The translations under genes were made by a program, and so were the position numbers. Below, piece by piece: positions 1 to 12,576 of a DNA stretch of 64,000 bases. Numbering within the stretch: position 1 is the stretch's first letter; every line of letters begins with the position of its first letter. Under the pieces are notes generated by a model. It searched no databases. It was not told where the DNA came from and was given only the letters and a program-made list of their open reading frames with translations. The DNA is from Nageia nagi (taxonomy: Eukaryota; Pinophyta), in NCBI GenBank assembly GCA_050084985.1, contig JBITNC010000001.1, positions 163,432,001 through 163,496,000 of the forward strand. Direction: 5' to 3'.

Positions 1-3
1 CAA

Positions 4-198
4 AGAACAAAACATGTGAAAATCTAGGCCCATTTCATCAGGGAGAAGGTTCTTGATGGTATCATACACCAAGAGTATTGTCCATCAACCTTGAACTCTA
101 TTGATTTGTTCACCAAGCCCCTTCCTGAAGCTTATTTCTATAAGCTTAGGGATGCTATTGGGTTGGTGAAGTTGCCCTCAATGGGGAGTGAAGTTTGA
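4..198 (+). pseudogene. Ty1/copia RNase H, C-terminal end (partial)
   Basis: One frame reads through the end of a copia-type RNase H: a segment resembling HFIRE(K)V, then IDLFTKPLP near codons 40-48, then a short tail ending at a TGA at 196-198. The IDLFTKPL block is the classic end of copia polyproteins. An in-frame TAG lies at 25-27, so this copy is dead. The rest of the polyprotein lies left of the window. The polypurine tract and 3' LTR follow about 0.7 kb downstream on the same strand, which fits a single plus-strand element. Confidence 0.8.
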
Positions 199-926
199 AT
201 TCTTATTTGTGATGATAACTTCATCCCTAAGAGGACTTTATGTTGTATAGTGTTGATTTTATTATGCACCTACATGGTAAGTTTACTCTATGTGAGGAAC
301 TTGTTATATAAATTTTTAGAGCAAAAAGATTGGCCAATCTAGCACTATTCAGTTATCCATGTGTGAGAAACTTGTATGTGTCTTTTGGAACTATTCAATT
401 ATCTATATGTGAGGAACTCGTATGTGTATTTTATTTTGATCTATTTTTTGAATGTTAATCAACACATATTTTATATACAATAGGTGACTATGAGTTTTAG
501 CTTGGCATATTCATAATGAATTATAGTGCACCATTGATTAATTTATGATGGAATTGTTTAATACATCTATCCTTATTAATAAGATTATGTTGCATCTAAT
601 TGATCTTATTGTTTGAGTTGCTTATGACTTGCAGGTTCTCTTGAAATTGCAAGTTACTTACTTCGAATGTGCAGGCTCATAGAGACTCATCTTGAATTCC
701 ATTTGGATGACTACTTGATATACATTGAAACTAATTGTGATTAATAATTGTATTGTAAACCATTTATTACAATGGTAAAGTAGTGAGTCTCAAAATAGAT
801 CTTGCTTACTTCATAAATATGTAAACAAATTTCATCTCTGGTTGTATCTATTTGGAGAAGAACTCTTTTACTTTCTCTTCTTTTTCTCTCTTATTCGCTC
901 TATCCCAATATTGCATTAAGGGGGAG
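199..926 (+). other. Copia 3' untranslated internal region with polypurine tract
   Basis: Non-coding stretch between the copia stop codon and the LTR. It has no recognisable domain. It ends with the purine run AAGGGGGAG at 918-926, the expected plus-strand primer site immediately before an LTR that begins TGTTGG. Confidence 0.65.
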
Positions 927-1400
927 TGTTGGAATGTATAATGTATTATTATAAAGGTTTGTATAAATCCTCTTTGTAAATTCACTAATACTTAAAGGTA
1001 TCATTAGATACCTTAAGTATTTAATTGAATATGATAATGTAACTTGTCCTACACTCCATGTCATGAGCATGCCCCTTGGGTAAAAGAGAATGCATGCCAT
1101 GCCTTTGTACATTGGGTAAAAGGGTGATCCAAAGAGGGATTTTAGCCTATAAATAGAAGGCTCCCTCTTTGTGATCACACACCAATTTGTGGAGTAAAGT
1201 TATGCTATAGGATAGTGTTTAGGAGGAAAATTTAGGAGGATTATAAGAGTTCATATTGGTGAATGAAGTGAGATCTAGTTAGTCAATATACTCCTAGTTG
1301 GAGGAAACACTTACATCTTATATTATGTTGTGAGATTGCTCTATGAGTTATTTAGATGTGTTTGTGAGATTTCAAGAGATCTTGGTTACTTAGAAATTAT
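927..1400 (+). repeat. Copia 3' LTR
   Basis: Starts with TGTTGGAATG directly after the polypurine tract. It carries a promoter-like TATAAATA at about 1148-1155, followed by a GC-richer start region. Its start and its last bases resemble the LTRs at 11377-11838 and 15631-16088 (minus strand), so it is a related family. The right border is uncertain: LINE-like coding sequence starts at about 1400 and no clear CA end or target duplication is visible. Only this LTR is in the window. Confidence 0.6.
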
Positions 1401-3690
1401 ATTGTTAGTGTTAGTTCCTTTAAAAGCAAATAGTACTTTTTAGGAAGAACTTGCAAGAGAAACCCTTAGGTTAGAATCAAACCCTTTTAGTCAATCTACT
1501 CAAGCTCATGTTGCTAATTTGTGCCATGAAATTAGGAAAGCTAAGTTGTATGAAGCTAAAGGAGCTCAACTACAAGCTAAAATGAATTAGCTTAACGTGG
1601 GCGATAGATTTTAAAAAAAAAAAATTACATACCTTTTCCTTCCTATTCATGACACTTAGTTTCATGCCATACAGGTAGAATGTGTTCATTTCATTTCCCT
1701 TCCTGATATTATTAGCACCTTTGTATCTCATTACCAATAAGTTTTGTTTGCTCAACTTGTTACTATTGCTTACCAATAAGCTATTCAGGAGTTTTGTTTT
1801 AGCAATAAGCTATTCAAGAGTGTTGCTTTATCTTAGGGATGCCTTTATTGTTCTTACCATGAATTATGTTTGGTCTACTCCCATCACTCTTCCCCATTTT
1901 CTCTATCATGGCTACCCCTTATCCCACTCGCTGTTTATCTTATATGTTGAAGCTTTTGGTTATCTTTTGGTACACAAAGTGGAGCATGGTGTTATTTGAA
2001 TAATTTCTCTACCTAATTCCCCATACAACTTATTAATGTTCTTTTTGCTAATGATTCCTTTTTAACCCTATATGAAGATGAGCAATCTATTAAGTTAGCC
2101 TTAGATTATTTGAATAATTTTTGTTGTGCTTCTAGTTCTAGTTTTCAATGGTAGAAAAATTCTTATTTTAGATAATCTTCTAGACCTATTCCTAGTTGGC
2201 TTAGTCTCTTTCCTTAAAAATGGATTCAACCTAATGAGGTATTTAAATTTCTTGGTATCCCCTTTACCTTCTAGGATTCCCTGATCAGCTTTAGAACTTT
2301 CTTATTCAAAAGATTGAGAAGAAACTTGGGTACTGAACTACTAAAAAGCTTTCTCTTGTTGGGAAGTACCAAATTTGCATGAAAATTTTTAGCTTTTTCT
2401 CATGTGTATTATTCCTCATGTTGGGTTCCTTCTAAGGAATACTATTAGAAATTAGATAAGCTTCTTAGAGATTTTCTTTGGGCCTCTAAAATGCAAAAGT
2501 GAGGCCTCCATAGAGTAGCATGGGATAGTTTTTTTCTTCCTCATGCTACTAGAGGAATGGGTATTTTTTATTTCTAGAATCAAGGATTTGCTCTTTGTGC
2601 CAAATGGATAATTAGAGCTCTAGAGAGTGATGAGGCTTGTAAAATTCTCATTTGACATTGTGCTTTTATAGGCCTCCCTTATGGTGGGAAGTATTTGAAG
2701 GGGTTAGAACTCCAAACAATTCTTACTGCTCAAGTACCTATCAATATTGTTGGTTCATTTGTTGCAAAAACTATTTGGAATCAAACCATGGCTCAAATAG
2801 AATGGAAAGTAGAATTCATCAGGGGCCTCTCTTTCTTCTAAAAATATTTGGTGGTCTCCTATTATTTTCTTTCATAGGAAGGGAATCAACTCTCTTAAAC
2901 AATTTTTTTTATTCTTAGACCAAGCATTAGTTTCCTTGGAAGCAATTTTGCAAGAAGTTCAATTTGTGAGAGGATGATAAAGCCACCTTTGATGTTTTCC
3001 ATGTCAAAATCCCCTTTTTCATTTGGAGGAAGTTGGAACAATATTTTTATAATCCCTAGTGGTATGAATGGTATTGGACTAATAATATTCATTTGCAAAA
3101 TTTTAAACCCAAATTAGGCTATCTCTAGCTATCGCCCAATGTCCCTATGTTTGAGAATTTGAATAATAGATGGGATCTTATCTCCACCTAGTCTAGATGG
3201 AGATTAAGGTTTTCTATAATTTGGACCTGATATATTGATCCTAAGAAATTTTTTTTTGCTTAGAGTTTGTGTTATTAAGCTTTACCTATTAGATATATGC
3301 TACAACATTTGGGGGTGGGCAACCCAATCTGTGCTTTCTATGGTGAACCCGATAGTTTTATCCATGTTTTTTGGTCTTTTCCTAAATCTTCCACCATTTG
3401 GAGTTGGATTTTATCCTTTTTTCACCCTTTTATGGTCACTCCTTGCTCTTGGGTTCATGTGCTATTAGGGCACCCTATACAATTTTTTGAACCCTTGGGG
3501 GAAGTTTGGAATATTTTTTGGTTCAATATTTTATATCATCTATGGAATGTTAAGAATGATATTATTTTTGCACATTAAGAAGCTTCTTATTCCTTTTCTT
3601 TAGCTTACAAATATGCTATTTTCTATGAATGTTGGCTACATATAATTATTCAAGTAGAAAAGGTGAACATATCCACTCTCTTGTCTAGGG
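1395..3690 (+). pseudogene. LINE (L1-type) ORF2 relic: reverse transcriptase and zf-RVT region
   Basis: Scattered frames keep the order of a plant LINE ORF2. At 1450-1610 is the linker ending in a W-L-x-x-G-D-R-F motif that precedes the RT. At about 1880-2000 a degraded Q-G-x-P-L-S block reads GYPLSHSLFIL. At 2040-2300 are FANDS (from FADDS) and FLGIPF. At 2450-2640 is a segment like LDKLLRDFLW with a downstream RGMGI. At 3297-3578 is a zf-RVT-like end (CAFYGEPDSFIHVF, then the W-x-N-D region). Many stops and frameshifts are present, and the endonuclease half is missing on the left, where the copia LTR abuts. Part of the RT N-terminus also seems deleted around 1610-1850. Confidence 0.7.
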
Positions 3691-5037
3691 TAAGCATATA
3701 TCCACTCTACAGATGTGTAGTGAAATGAAGCCCTTCGATAGAAAAATGGATATAGAAGTGACCCTTTTCAAGATGCCTAAACATATGAATGGGAAAATGT
3801 TTGTCATAAGGTATGAGCCATGAGTGATGAGGAAAACATCATTTGCAAGGGTTGAAGTCCCACCATGCATTCCTCTTAGCATGTTGTCCACACTCTCTGG
3901 TGTATCGCCATAATCCTCTTGATGTGTCACTATTACGATTAATCTTGTAGCCTATCATCACACTTCTCTTGGCATGTTGCCATACTTGAACTCGACACCT
4001 TCAGAAAATGAGTTGGACCTCAATAATAACTAGTGCTCCTTTTCCGTTGAATACTTTAGTAGTACTCATGCAAGCCTTAGAAAATAAGAAAAATATTTCT
4101 TTACCGCCCTTCTTGCAAGATGGTATATTTTAGGCTTGATGATGTCCTAATTGTTATCACCTAGGAGCACCACACCCTTGATGCTTTGCCTATAGTCTCA
4201 CAAACCATATTATAGGTCGAGTAAAATTTGAAACTATTTCTTGCTCAATGATATTTGTCTCAACCTTTAAATCAAATACATCTATCATTCGATTAAATCA
4301 AAATATAGGGTGAATGTTTACTTGAATAAGGATTAGCAACTACTATTTGTATTGGAAAACATAATTTAACAAGGATCAATTATAATTTTTAATTTATAAA
4401 ATCAAGGCCTATAACAAATAAAATCTATTCGAATTAAATGTTTACCTTTAAAAAACTTATTAGCAAATCAACATACATTTTTATAAAAATAAAAAATAAA
4501 ATAAAATATGGGTAGATATGTCAGAAGTGGGATCCATCTTAATAGCTAAATCTAGAATTTGAAATCTTAGATTTTAACCATTTGGCTACAAGTTCACCAC
4601 TAAATTTTTCAATTATGAAATATTATTCATTTTTATTTTTGCCTATCTTGGAGCTTTGGCAATTTTATTGAGTGCATTTTGAGAGATTGTGGGAAACTGT
4701 TCTTGAGTTTATAGTTTATTCATGAGGTTTGATCATTTATTTTGATTACAATGAGAATCAATGATGTTCTAAAATATCAAGCATACCTCTTGTGATAAAA
4801 CTAAGATCCTTATCATATAGTGAGTACAAGAAACCTCATTTCTATGCAATGAATGTAATTTTAGTGATGGGTTTTATTTTTTAGAGATTTTTTTTGTGAA
4901 ATTAAGCATTTAAGTAATAAGAGGATTTTAAACATGCTAGGGTTTATCCAATTTGCTAATTTTGTATATTAAAAATTAAGAATTTCACTTATTTTAGATT
5001 TACATCTTATGCCCCAAGTTTAGAGGCTTGAGAAGCT
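3691..5037. other. Unassigned stretch between LINE relic and element A1
   Basis: No element ends or known domain recognised. 3685-4080 is slightly more GC-rich and has an 81-residue open frame on the minus strand (3685-3930) that I cannot assign. 4260-5037 is strongly AT-rich and shows nothing clear. Confidence 0.4.
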
Positions 5038-5042
5038 AATTC

Positions 5043-5811
5043 TATATATGCCTAAAAATGATTTATTATTTATTTAATAAATCATATTTAGACTTCCTAA
5101 ATGACTTAATGCAATATTACATATGTCAAGATAAAGTTGATATTAAAATGCAATATCATTTGTTATATTAAATGCTATATCATTTATCATGGTTTATATT
5201 TTAAAGTATCTTGAATATAAAAAAGTTTATATTATTGCTAGAGGTCGACCTTCACTCCTTTTTATGTCCTTGCAGGCTATATATGCAAGTGGAATATGTT
5301 GACCTCCATAAATCAAAACTCTTTGATATGATAAGATACTTGATAGGTGATTGTATTATGCTATCTTCATTAAGCAAAGATGTCTCTTGATGCCATCTAT
5401 TATGATAAATTGTTATACTCTGAGCTCTGATACATTCTATCTTTTATGCATGGTATAATTTAACATATCCTATGTAGTTAACGATATGCTTCTCTTAGGC
5501 TGTTAGTAACGTGCTTCGCTTAGGCCATCAACATCATATATTTTCTAGATCGAGGGTTTCAAATTTTGATGGAAAAGGATATTTATTCATACATGCAAAG
5601 ATTGATCATGAGCTTGCTTTCAATCCGATCTCAATCCTATGAAGATTCATTACTATTTGCTTTCAAGGATTGTACATACATTTCATATCAGGTACATGCT
5701 TTTCATATATATTTGTTGTATCTGATATAGTGTATTCATCTATTTCTTCTTATATTGTAGATCGATTTATTTATTATGTATATTCATATTTTAGACAATT
5801 TAGAGTCTACA
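5043..5811 (+). repeat. A1 5' LTR
   Basis: Begins TATATATGCC (TGTAGATGCC in the better-preserved copies), followed by a short AT-rich inverted motif TTATTATTTATTTAATAAAT, and ends GAGTCTACA. It matches the LTRs at 9637, 39573 and 48619 along its whole length. Confidence 0.85.
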
Positions 5812-5814
5812 TTT

Positions 5815-5828
5815 TGGTGAACTTTGAC
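5815..5828 (+). other. A1 primer-binding site
   Basis: TGGTGAACTTTGAC, three bases after the LTR end. The same TGGTGAAC core occurs at the equivalent position in elements B, C and D. I do not name the primer tRNA. Confidence 0.65.
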
Positions 5829-6593
5829 GTATCTTACAAATCCTAAAATTTTTATTTTAAGGTATCTTTTTTTCTAAGGAGTCTTGCATAGAAACCCTTG
5901 GTTTTGTTTTCTTTTTGGTTGATTTAATTTTCTCCAAATTTAGAAAAATTTATTGCTTTGAAAAAAAAATATTTTCTTGAAAAACGTTATTTAGAAAAAT
6001 TCAAATTTTGGAGGTCATTTTCTTCAATTTGGTGGGATCTAGCATTAGAAAAATTTATCCAAATCATAGATAAATATAATTGAAATATTTTTCTAATTTT
6101 TCTAGGCCTAGATTCGAATATTTTGATCAATTTTGGAAAATTTTTTGAAGAAAACGTCATATTGAAAAATCATAAATTTTGAAAATATTTTGCAACTATT
6201 TGGTGACTTGTTTCATGATCAAAACTTGTCAAAGCAATAGGTCATCATAGTAGGCAACTTTTCAAGACTAATTTGAGCTTCTTGCATGCATTTTATCAAG
6301 ATTTCTAGAGATTTTCAAATAGAATATTTTTACATAAAAACTAAATTTTAAAGGTTATATTCTTGAATTTTGAAATTTTTAGCCTCATAAAACTTATTCC
6401 ACATCATACATATACATGCTATTAACTTGTTTTTAATCTTGCATTATGTAAAAGTGCTCATTTTATCATATTTCCTAAAGTTTTGTGCAAAGCTCTAGAT
6501 CTTGCATTTCAGCATGGATATTACATCTAAAAATGGTTTTCCTGAATATTTGAATATAATAAGTGATTTATTGCACCTTCTCCAACACAAGAA

Positions 6594-7538
6594 ATGTCTA
6601 AGGATATGGATGTTGGGCAAAATAATAATAAAAAATATTATGATGAAATGAGTTTATCCAATTCATGCTTAATTATTGCAAATGATGATGATGTGTAAAA
6701 TGATGTGATAATCATAGAAAATCAAGTGCATGATAATGATAGTGATGATGATTATATGGATGAATTTGATTATGATGCATAGTTAAACCTTGAAGCTATG
6801 GATAAATATGAAATGTATGATATTGCATTTAAAAATTTGATACCTCAATAGCAACTCAAGAAAATTAAAGAGAATATGCTAGCCAATCTTTCTTTGATGT
6901 TAGGAATTTACAATAATCTTGGTTTGAAAGAAAAATATAATTCATTTCTAAGGGAATAATTAGATACATTATTATAAGATCCATATGCAAGGAAGTATTG
7001 TATGCAAAAAATTAATAAAGAGAAAATACAAAAGCAACAACATAGTAAAAAAACTCAACCTAAATCTCAACTTAAACCTCAAACTAAACCTTAAATTTAA
7101 ACTCCACCTCAACAATCAAAACCAACACAAACATAGGATGCCCACATTGTAGAAAAACCTAAACAGGGTGCCCATGTCATAAAATTTGATCCACCATCAA
7201 AGGTAGAAAATGAAAAATTTGATAAACAAAGCATAAGGAAAGTTTTAGTTTAGTTAGATCTAGTTGAGATTTGGTTATAGGAATATAGAATGAAAAAAGT
7301 TTGGCCTTTTGAAAAGTATCAGTTTAAGATTAAACTCCTTAATGATTTTTTGCATATGGGAACATTCAACACATATACTCCAGTAGTACAACTTGAATAT
7401 ATTGATTTTCTTAAGAGTATAGCATTTCAAGGTTTAGAAAATTCATTGGATAATATAAACAAATAAGGTCAAATTCTCATGGAAAAATATGTTAATATGA
7501 TGGGGTTTAGCTACCCTCTAGTGCACTATAATTTCTAA
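6594..7538 (+). pseudogene. Long acidic/Gln-rich ORF of RT-less element A1 (function unknown)
   Basis: From ATG at 6594 to TAA at 7536 the same frame is kept for 314 codons without a length-changing indel. It is interrupted by about eleven stops, all TAA or TAG and none TGA. The N-terminal third is very acidic (for example HDNDSDDDYMDEFDYD). The middle has a Lys/Gln/Pro-rich segment (QLKPQTKP and similar). The C-terminal third is more globular (LNDFLHMGTFNTYTP). There is no zinc knuckle, protease or RT motif. It occupies the position of gag, so a Gag-like or accessory protein is possible, but I recognise no family. Element B has an ORF of similar character at the same place. Nearly all stops can come from CAA/CAG by a C-to-T change, as expected for methylated DNA. 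Confidence 0.6.
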
Positions 7539-9636
7539 TTTTGCATATCATATAGGATGCATTTCATGTAAGTTGCATATCATGATTCAATCCCTTGCAT
7601 GTTTTTGGTTACCATGGAAAAATTTATCAAGTTTTTAATCATGCTATCTTCGCATCTTCATCTTTTCAAACATGTTCTATTGCTTCTTATTTTATCTTTT
7701 TCGCATCTTTTCATCCTCATCATTTCATCAGGTCTTCTTCTTTCATCAAATATTTTGTATTTTTATCTCTCATCTAAGTTCTCAAATTGGCCATGCTAAT
7801 CAAATGTCTCATGTATAAGGTAGTCTTATGTCTAGTAATTACATCCCATATTAGTTGAATTTCATAAAAAATAAAAATAAAAATAAAAATAAATAAGAGA
7901 AATCATGAAAAAGTGGATATAGTCTTAGCTAGGGGCAATATTAGTTGCAAACGGAGGCACTATAATTTTTAGTTAGGGGTAATTTCAATTTCAGCTAGGG
8001 GCACAATAGAAATCAGATGTCAAAAAAAATAGAAGGTAGAAATTTAGAATTATAAACTGCAAAATTGCCCATTCTTAGGGCACACAAGTAGGTACAAGTA
8101 AATTATATCATCTTAAATATTTTGATATTGGTTATGTTATGAATATGTTTATGGTATTCATTACAAAATCTATTATAATTGATGAATTAATATCACTATT
8201 ACTTCTTTAAATATCTGGTATGAAAAATGAACATTGCTTATGTTATTCTTATGATTGCTATTTCAAATAGAATGCATATTTTATTAATGAAATATGAAAA
8301 TTCAAGGCCATGGTATCTCTAAAAATCTGGTATAATTTAGCAGTATGGCATTGTATAGACACATGTAAATGGAATATTGAATATATGAATGGTTATATTT
8401 CAATTCCAATTGAATGGAATCTTTTTCTTGAAATGCAATTCTATCATTCTCACACTATAAATGGTGTAATTAAAGTGAAATTATGGATGCTTTCAAATAT
8501 CAACAATGTTATCATGCTTTTAAAAGTTCAAAATGGTTAAAGATATGATGATCTTATTTATGCATAGACAAAAACTATATAAGGTCAAAAATTAAAAAAG
8601 TTATTGCTCATAAGGAAAATATTATGCTATATGGACAGATGATTTCATGATCTTTGTGATGCAAAATGTTATTACTTGCTTTCAATTGAATATCATTAAA
8701 ATTTACAAATATAATATGACTATTTTCATGTTGTTAATGATGTGTGTTTATTATGACTTCATTGTAAATGGTGCATGTTATAAATTCTCAAAATATTTTT
8801 TGAAAATACCATTATTTCACAAATATGCACTGATATGAAAATGATGAATAAAATTGCAAAAAAAAAAAAAATGATTGCCAAATTCTATGAAATTCATGCT
8901 ATCAATGATGTAGGTTTACTTTGAAAATCAATGAAATCAAGCAATTCAATGTGATCAAATATGCAATGTTGATATGTAAGGCCAATGAATATTTGACTAT
9001 TTGGTATTTTCATGGGAATCAAATGATATTGTTCAATTTTATGCTAAAAAATATTTTCAAGGCCATAGTCACTCCATGAGCAAACTCTCTTATCAATTAT
9101 AGGTTATTCCAAGTTTGATTCATTAAAAAGGTTCTCATCAGCTTGATAATCATGGTTGTTCCAAGTTTGGTGTATTAAAAAGGATCACATCAGCTTGATC
9201 TTCATAGATGATAAGTTGTAATCACAGTAGTATATATGTCATGGTTAAATAGAACTATGATTCACATTGGTCATAGTGACATAATGGATATTATATTTAT
9301 TTCATCCTTGCTATTTCAATTCATTATTCTTTAATAGGATGTGACCTATGTGGGTATTATGTTGGCTTGTTCTTAAAAAGGTATTGTCTAGGAGAGTAAG
9401 ATTTGCATAGATACGCTCTCCTCATATATAGACTTTAATTTTTGGCTTGATTCCCTGAAGCAACATGAGAAAGAGGCAATGCAAGACCAAAAGGGGATAG
9501 ACAACATATCATACTCAACATATCAATCAAAAAAAGGGAATTCCACTTTACTATTGATAATTTTCTTCTCTTCTCTAGACTTCTTTGGATTATGCAATTT
9601 CAATGATTTTCATTGCATATCCAAAGAGGGAAAAAA
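7539..9636 (+). other. A1 non-coding 3' interior with polypurine tract
   Basis: AT-rich, with scattered copies of a TAGGGGCAA-like motif near 7930-8000 and no conserved coding. About 9300-9636 is homologous to 48290-48618 in element D, including a CAAAGAGGG purine tract directly before the LTR. Confidence 0.65.
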
Positions 9637-10405
9637 TGTAGATGCCAAAAAATTGATTTATTATTTATTTAATAAATCATATTTAGACTTCTTAAATGAC
9701 TTAATGCAATATTACAAATGTCAAGATAAAGTTGATATTACAATGCAATGTCATGTGTTATATTAAATGCTATATCATTTATCATGGTTTATATTTTAAA
9801 ATATATTTAATATAACAAAGTGTATATTATTTTTAGAGGTCGGATTTCACTCCTTTTATGTCCTTGTAGGCTATATATGCAAGTGGAATAGGTTGACCTC
9901 CATAGAATGAAACTCTTTGATATGACAAGATCTCTAATAGGTGGTTGTCTTCTACTATCTTCATCAAGAAATGATGTATCTTGATGCCACATATTATGAC
10001 AAATTATTATACTATGAGCTCTAAAACTTTCTATCTTTTGTGCCCAACATAATTCGACATATCCTACATAGTTAATGATGTACTTCTCTTAGGCTATTAA
10101 CAGTGTGCTTCTCTTAGGCCGTAAATGGCATGCATTTTCTAGCTTGAGGGTTTCAAATTTTGGTGGCAAAGGATATTGATTCATATATGTGAATATCCAT
10201 CATAAGTTTTCTTCCAATTCAATCTCAATCCTTCGAAGATTTATTACTATCTACTTTTGAGGATTGCACATACACTTCATATCAGGTGCATGTTTTTCAT
10301 GTATATTTGTTGTATCTGATATAGTGTACTTATATTTTTCTTCTTATATTTTAGATCAATTTATTTATTATGTATATTTGTATTTTACATAATTTAAAGT
10401 GTACA
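9637..10405 (+). repeat. A1 3' LTR
   Basis: Starts TGTAGATGCC after the purine tract and ends AAAGTGTACA. Same length and order as the 5' LTR with scattered base changes, so the insertion is not recent. Confidence 0.85.
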
Positions 10406-10930
10406 TATTCTCTAACACGAGTGCTAATACTCTATCTTGGCATTAGTGCTGGGATGAATGTTTAAGAAATTTTTATACTTACATGATTTTATTTCTAATT
10501 TAACATGAGAAATGAAAAAATAAACATAAATCAATGGATGATAAAAATAATATGCATGAGTTTGAAATTTTGAAATAAATTTCTAGTACATACTTGTCTC
10601 TTTTTGTACTATCGTTCCTACCTCATGGAATCTGAGCCTCATAACATGTATTGGGATACAACATGAACTTGGTATCTAGATTTAAATTTTAATTAAGTTG
10701 AACTTATTAATAATATTGGAATGGGATATATCATGTGTGCTAAATATTTATAAGTGGAACATGAATTTTTTACTCCCCTAAAGGAGCATCGGTATAAAAA
10801 TACGAACACATTTCACCTTTTTACAAGTGAAGTTGCCATCATATTGTAAGATTTCCATCATATTTTTTGGGTTCATGTGAGGAGAAATTTTGTCTATATC
10901 AAGGAGCACATAAGCATGGACAAGATTGAT
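10406..10930. other. Unassigned flank between A1 and the tandem duplication
   Basis: AT-rich sequence without recognisable coding or element ends. It may be part of the locus into which A1 and E inserted. Confidence 0.35.
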
Positions 10931-10931
10931 G

Positions 10932-11046
10932 AAGCAACAAAGTAGCTAACAAGCATGCATGACATCATCAAGGTAAGAATGGAGCTCACCTACATCAAAC
11001 TATGAAGAGTGAACCTAATAGAAGGTTGTACATGAGGTTTATTATG

Positions 11047-11125
<79 letters not shown>

Positions 11126-11361
11126 CCATGTGGCTTAATGTAATGTCCCTTTATAGGTTTTATCCAAATTAGCATTCAATTCAACTTTAATAGAAGCAAC
11201 AAAGTAGCTAACAAGCATGCATGAGCATCATCAAGCTAAGGAGGGGGATTACCTACATCAAACTATGAAGAGTGAACCTAATAGAAGGTTGTATGTGAGG
11301 TTTATTATGGAAATATATATATAATTAAACAAAAATTATAAGGTATTTCCATGTGGCTTAA
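10932..11361. repeat. Tandem duplication that includes the first ~50 bp of the E LTR
   Basis: The segment starting GAAGCAACAAAGTAGC occurs at about 10932 and again at about 11190. Both copies run through GTGGCTTAATGTAATG, but the first copy (11139-11190) continues only about 50 bp into the E-type LTR before jumping back to the repeat start. The second copy leads into the true E LTR. The first copy also carries a (TA)n expansion at 11050-11117. Because part of the LTR was copied, the duplication happened after E inserted. Confidence 0.75.
11050..11117. repeat. (TA)n microsatellite
   Basis: About 68 bp of almost pure TA, with one interruption near 11092. Confidence 0.95.
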
Positions 11362-11376
11362 TGTAATGTTCCTTTC

Positions 11377-11838
11377 TGATGGAATTGAAGGATTCCATAT
11401 AACTAAGATCTCCTTGGAGTTTCTTTAACAAGAATGTACCGATCATTCATCTAGCAAAGCAAGAAATAATCATACAAAAGATAAAACACAATGTATAGTG
11501 GTTCTTCTATCTCTTGGGAGTACATCCACTTTGAACCATCATTCTATTACTTTCTCATAATATAACTCTCCTATAAATTCTCAAGACAAGCATTACCATT
11601 CTTGATCAAGTTTGATCAAGTTACATAATGAGAGGAGTACCTCTCTATTTATATGAATTAATCCATCCTTTAACCTTCCTTTTACCCAAAGGTAAGGTTA
11701 AAGGTGTTTCTATATTTATTTTTCTTTCTATTTTTATTCCCTTAATTCTTTAAGGTATCTAAAGATACTTTAAGCATCAAGTGAATTTACATTAAAGAAA
11801 AATATTACATAATAAATATTACATTACAATTTCCAACA
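11377..11838 (-). repeat. 3' LTR of nested copia-like element
   Basis: 462 bp, starting TGTTGGAAATTG in minus orientation after the purine tract. A promoter-like TATAAATAGAGAGG lies at about 11636-11660 on the minus strand. It matches 15631-16088 over its full length. Confidence 0.85.
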
Positions 11839-12576
11839 CTCTCCCTTAATATAAAATTGGATAGAGAGTTGAAAAGACAAAGAAAGAGAAAGTAAGAGAG
11901 AGTTCTCCTCTAAGAGATACAAGTGGAGATAAGAACTTTTTTATATCTTTGAGAAAGTAATAGAATATATATGGTTCTACAATGGCTCAACTACTTAAAC
12001 ATTTTAACAAATGGATTTATAATACAATTATTAACCAAAAAAATGGCTTTTTTGTACAAGAGTAGTTATTCAACAACATGTTGACATGAAGAACCTTCAT
12101 GAGCTTGCATACCTGAAGTAACTTGCAATCTCAAGAAGAACTTGCAAGCTACATCATATACACATATAAGGTATATGTCATCTATAAATTTATCAAATAT
12201 ACCAAGTCATCACATATTCACAATCAACCAAGTGATATTAATGCATTCTCAACCAATGATATAAAACATATCATCAATATTCATAAAAACTTTTTGATTT
12301 TTAATTTTTGATTTTTGTATTTATTTATGTTTGTTAATTTTATATTATTATTTTGTATTTGTTGAGGGTATATGAAGGTGTTATCATAACATAATATTTT
12401 ATAATTTGATTCTCCCTCTTTATGGCAACTTCATCAAAGAAATATTTATGTGATCATGTTAACTTAACCATATCACAAATGATCAAAAAATAATAGAACT
12501 AAACCACAAGTTTAGATTTTTAAACCACACATGACAACTTAACCAAATACAAAGTCAAGATTTTTAAGCCACATAC

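Larger units (their letters stand above)
5043..10405 (+). mobile_element. Element A1: RT-less Ty3/gypsy-type LTR retrotransposon
   Basis: Two direct LTRs of equal length (5043-5811 and 9637-10405, 769 bp each) flank a 3.8-kb interior. A primer-binding site begins TGGTGAAC at 5815, and a purine-rich tract lies just before the 3' LTR. The flanks are AATTC on the left and TATTC on the right, a probable 5-bp target duplication with one change. The interior has one long decayed ORF (6594-7538) but no protease, RT, RNase H or integrase, so the element must have been non-autonomous. Its leader is homologous to that of element B, and its 3' tail to that of element D. Confidence 0.85.

Noticed and set aside
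1570-1776. Minus-strand frame overlapping the LINE relic
   Set aside because: Antisense of the LINE linker/RT region.
3685-3930. 81-residue minus-strand frame as a possible host gene exon
   Set aside because: No recognised domain, no splice or start context that decides it; noted only as unassigned.
4500-4600. Possible tRNA-like remnant (GGCTACAAGTTCACCA-type segment near 4581)
   Set aside because: No cloverleaf arms could be paired around it.
10990-11175. Minus-strand frame rich in Tyr-Ile
   Set aside because: Same cause: a (TA)n tract.
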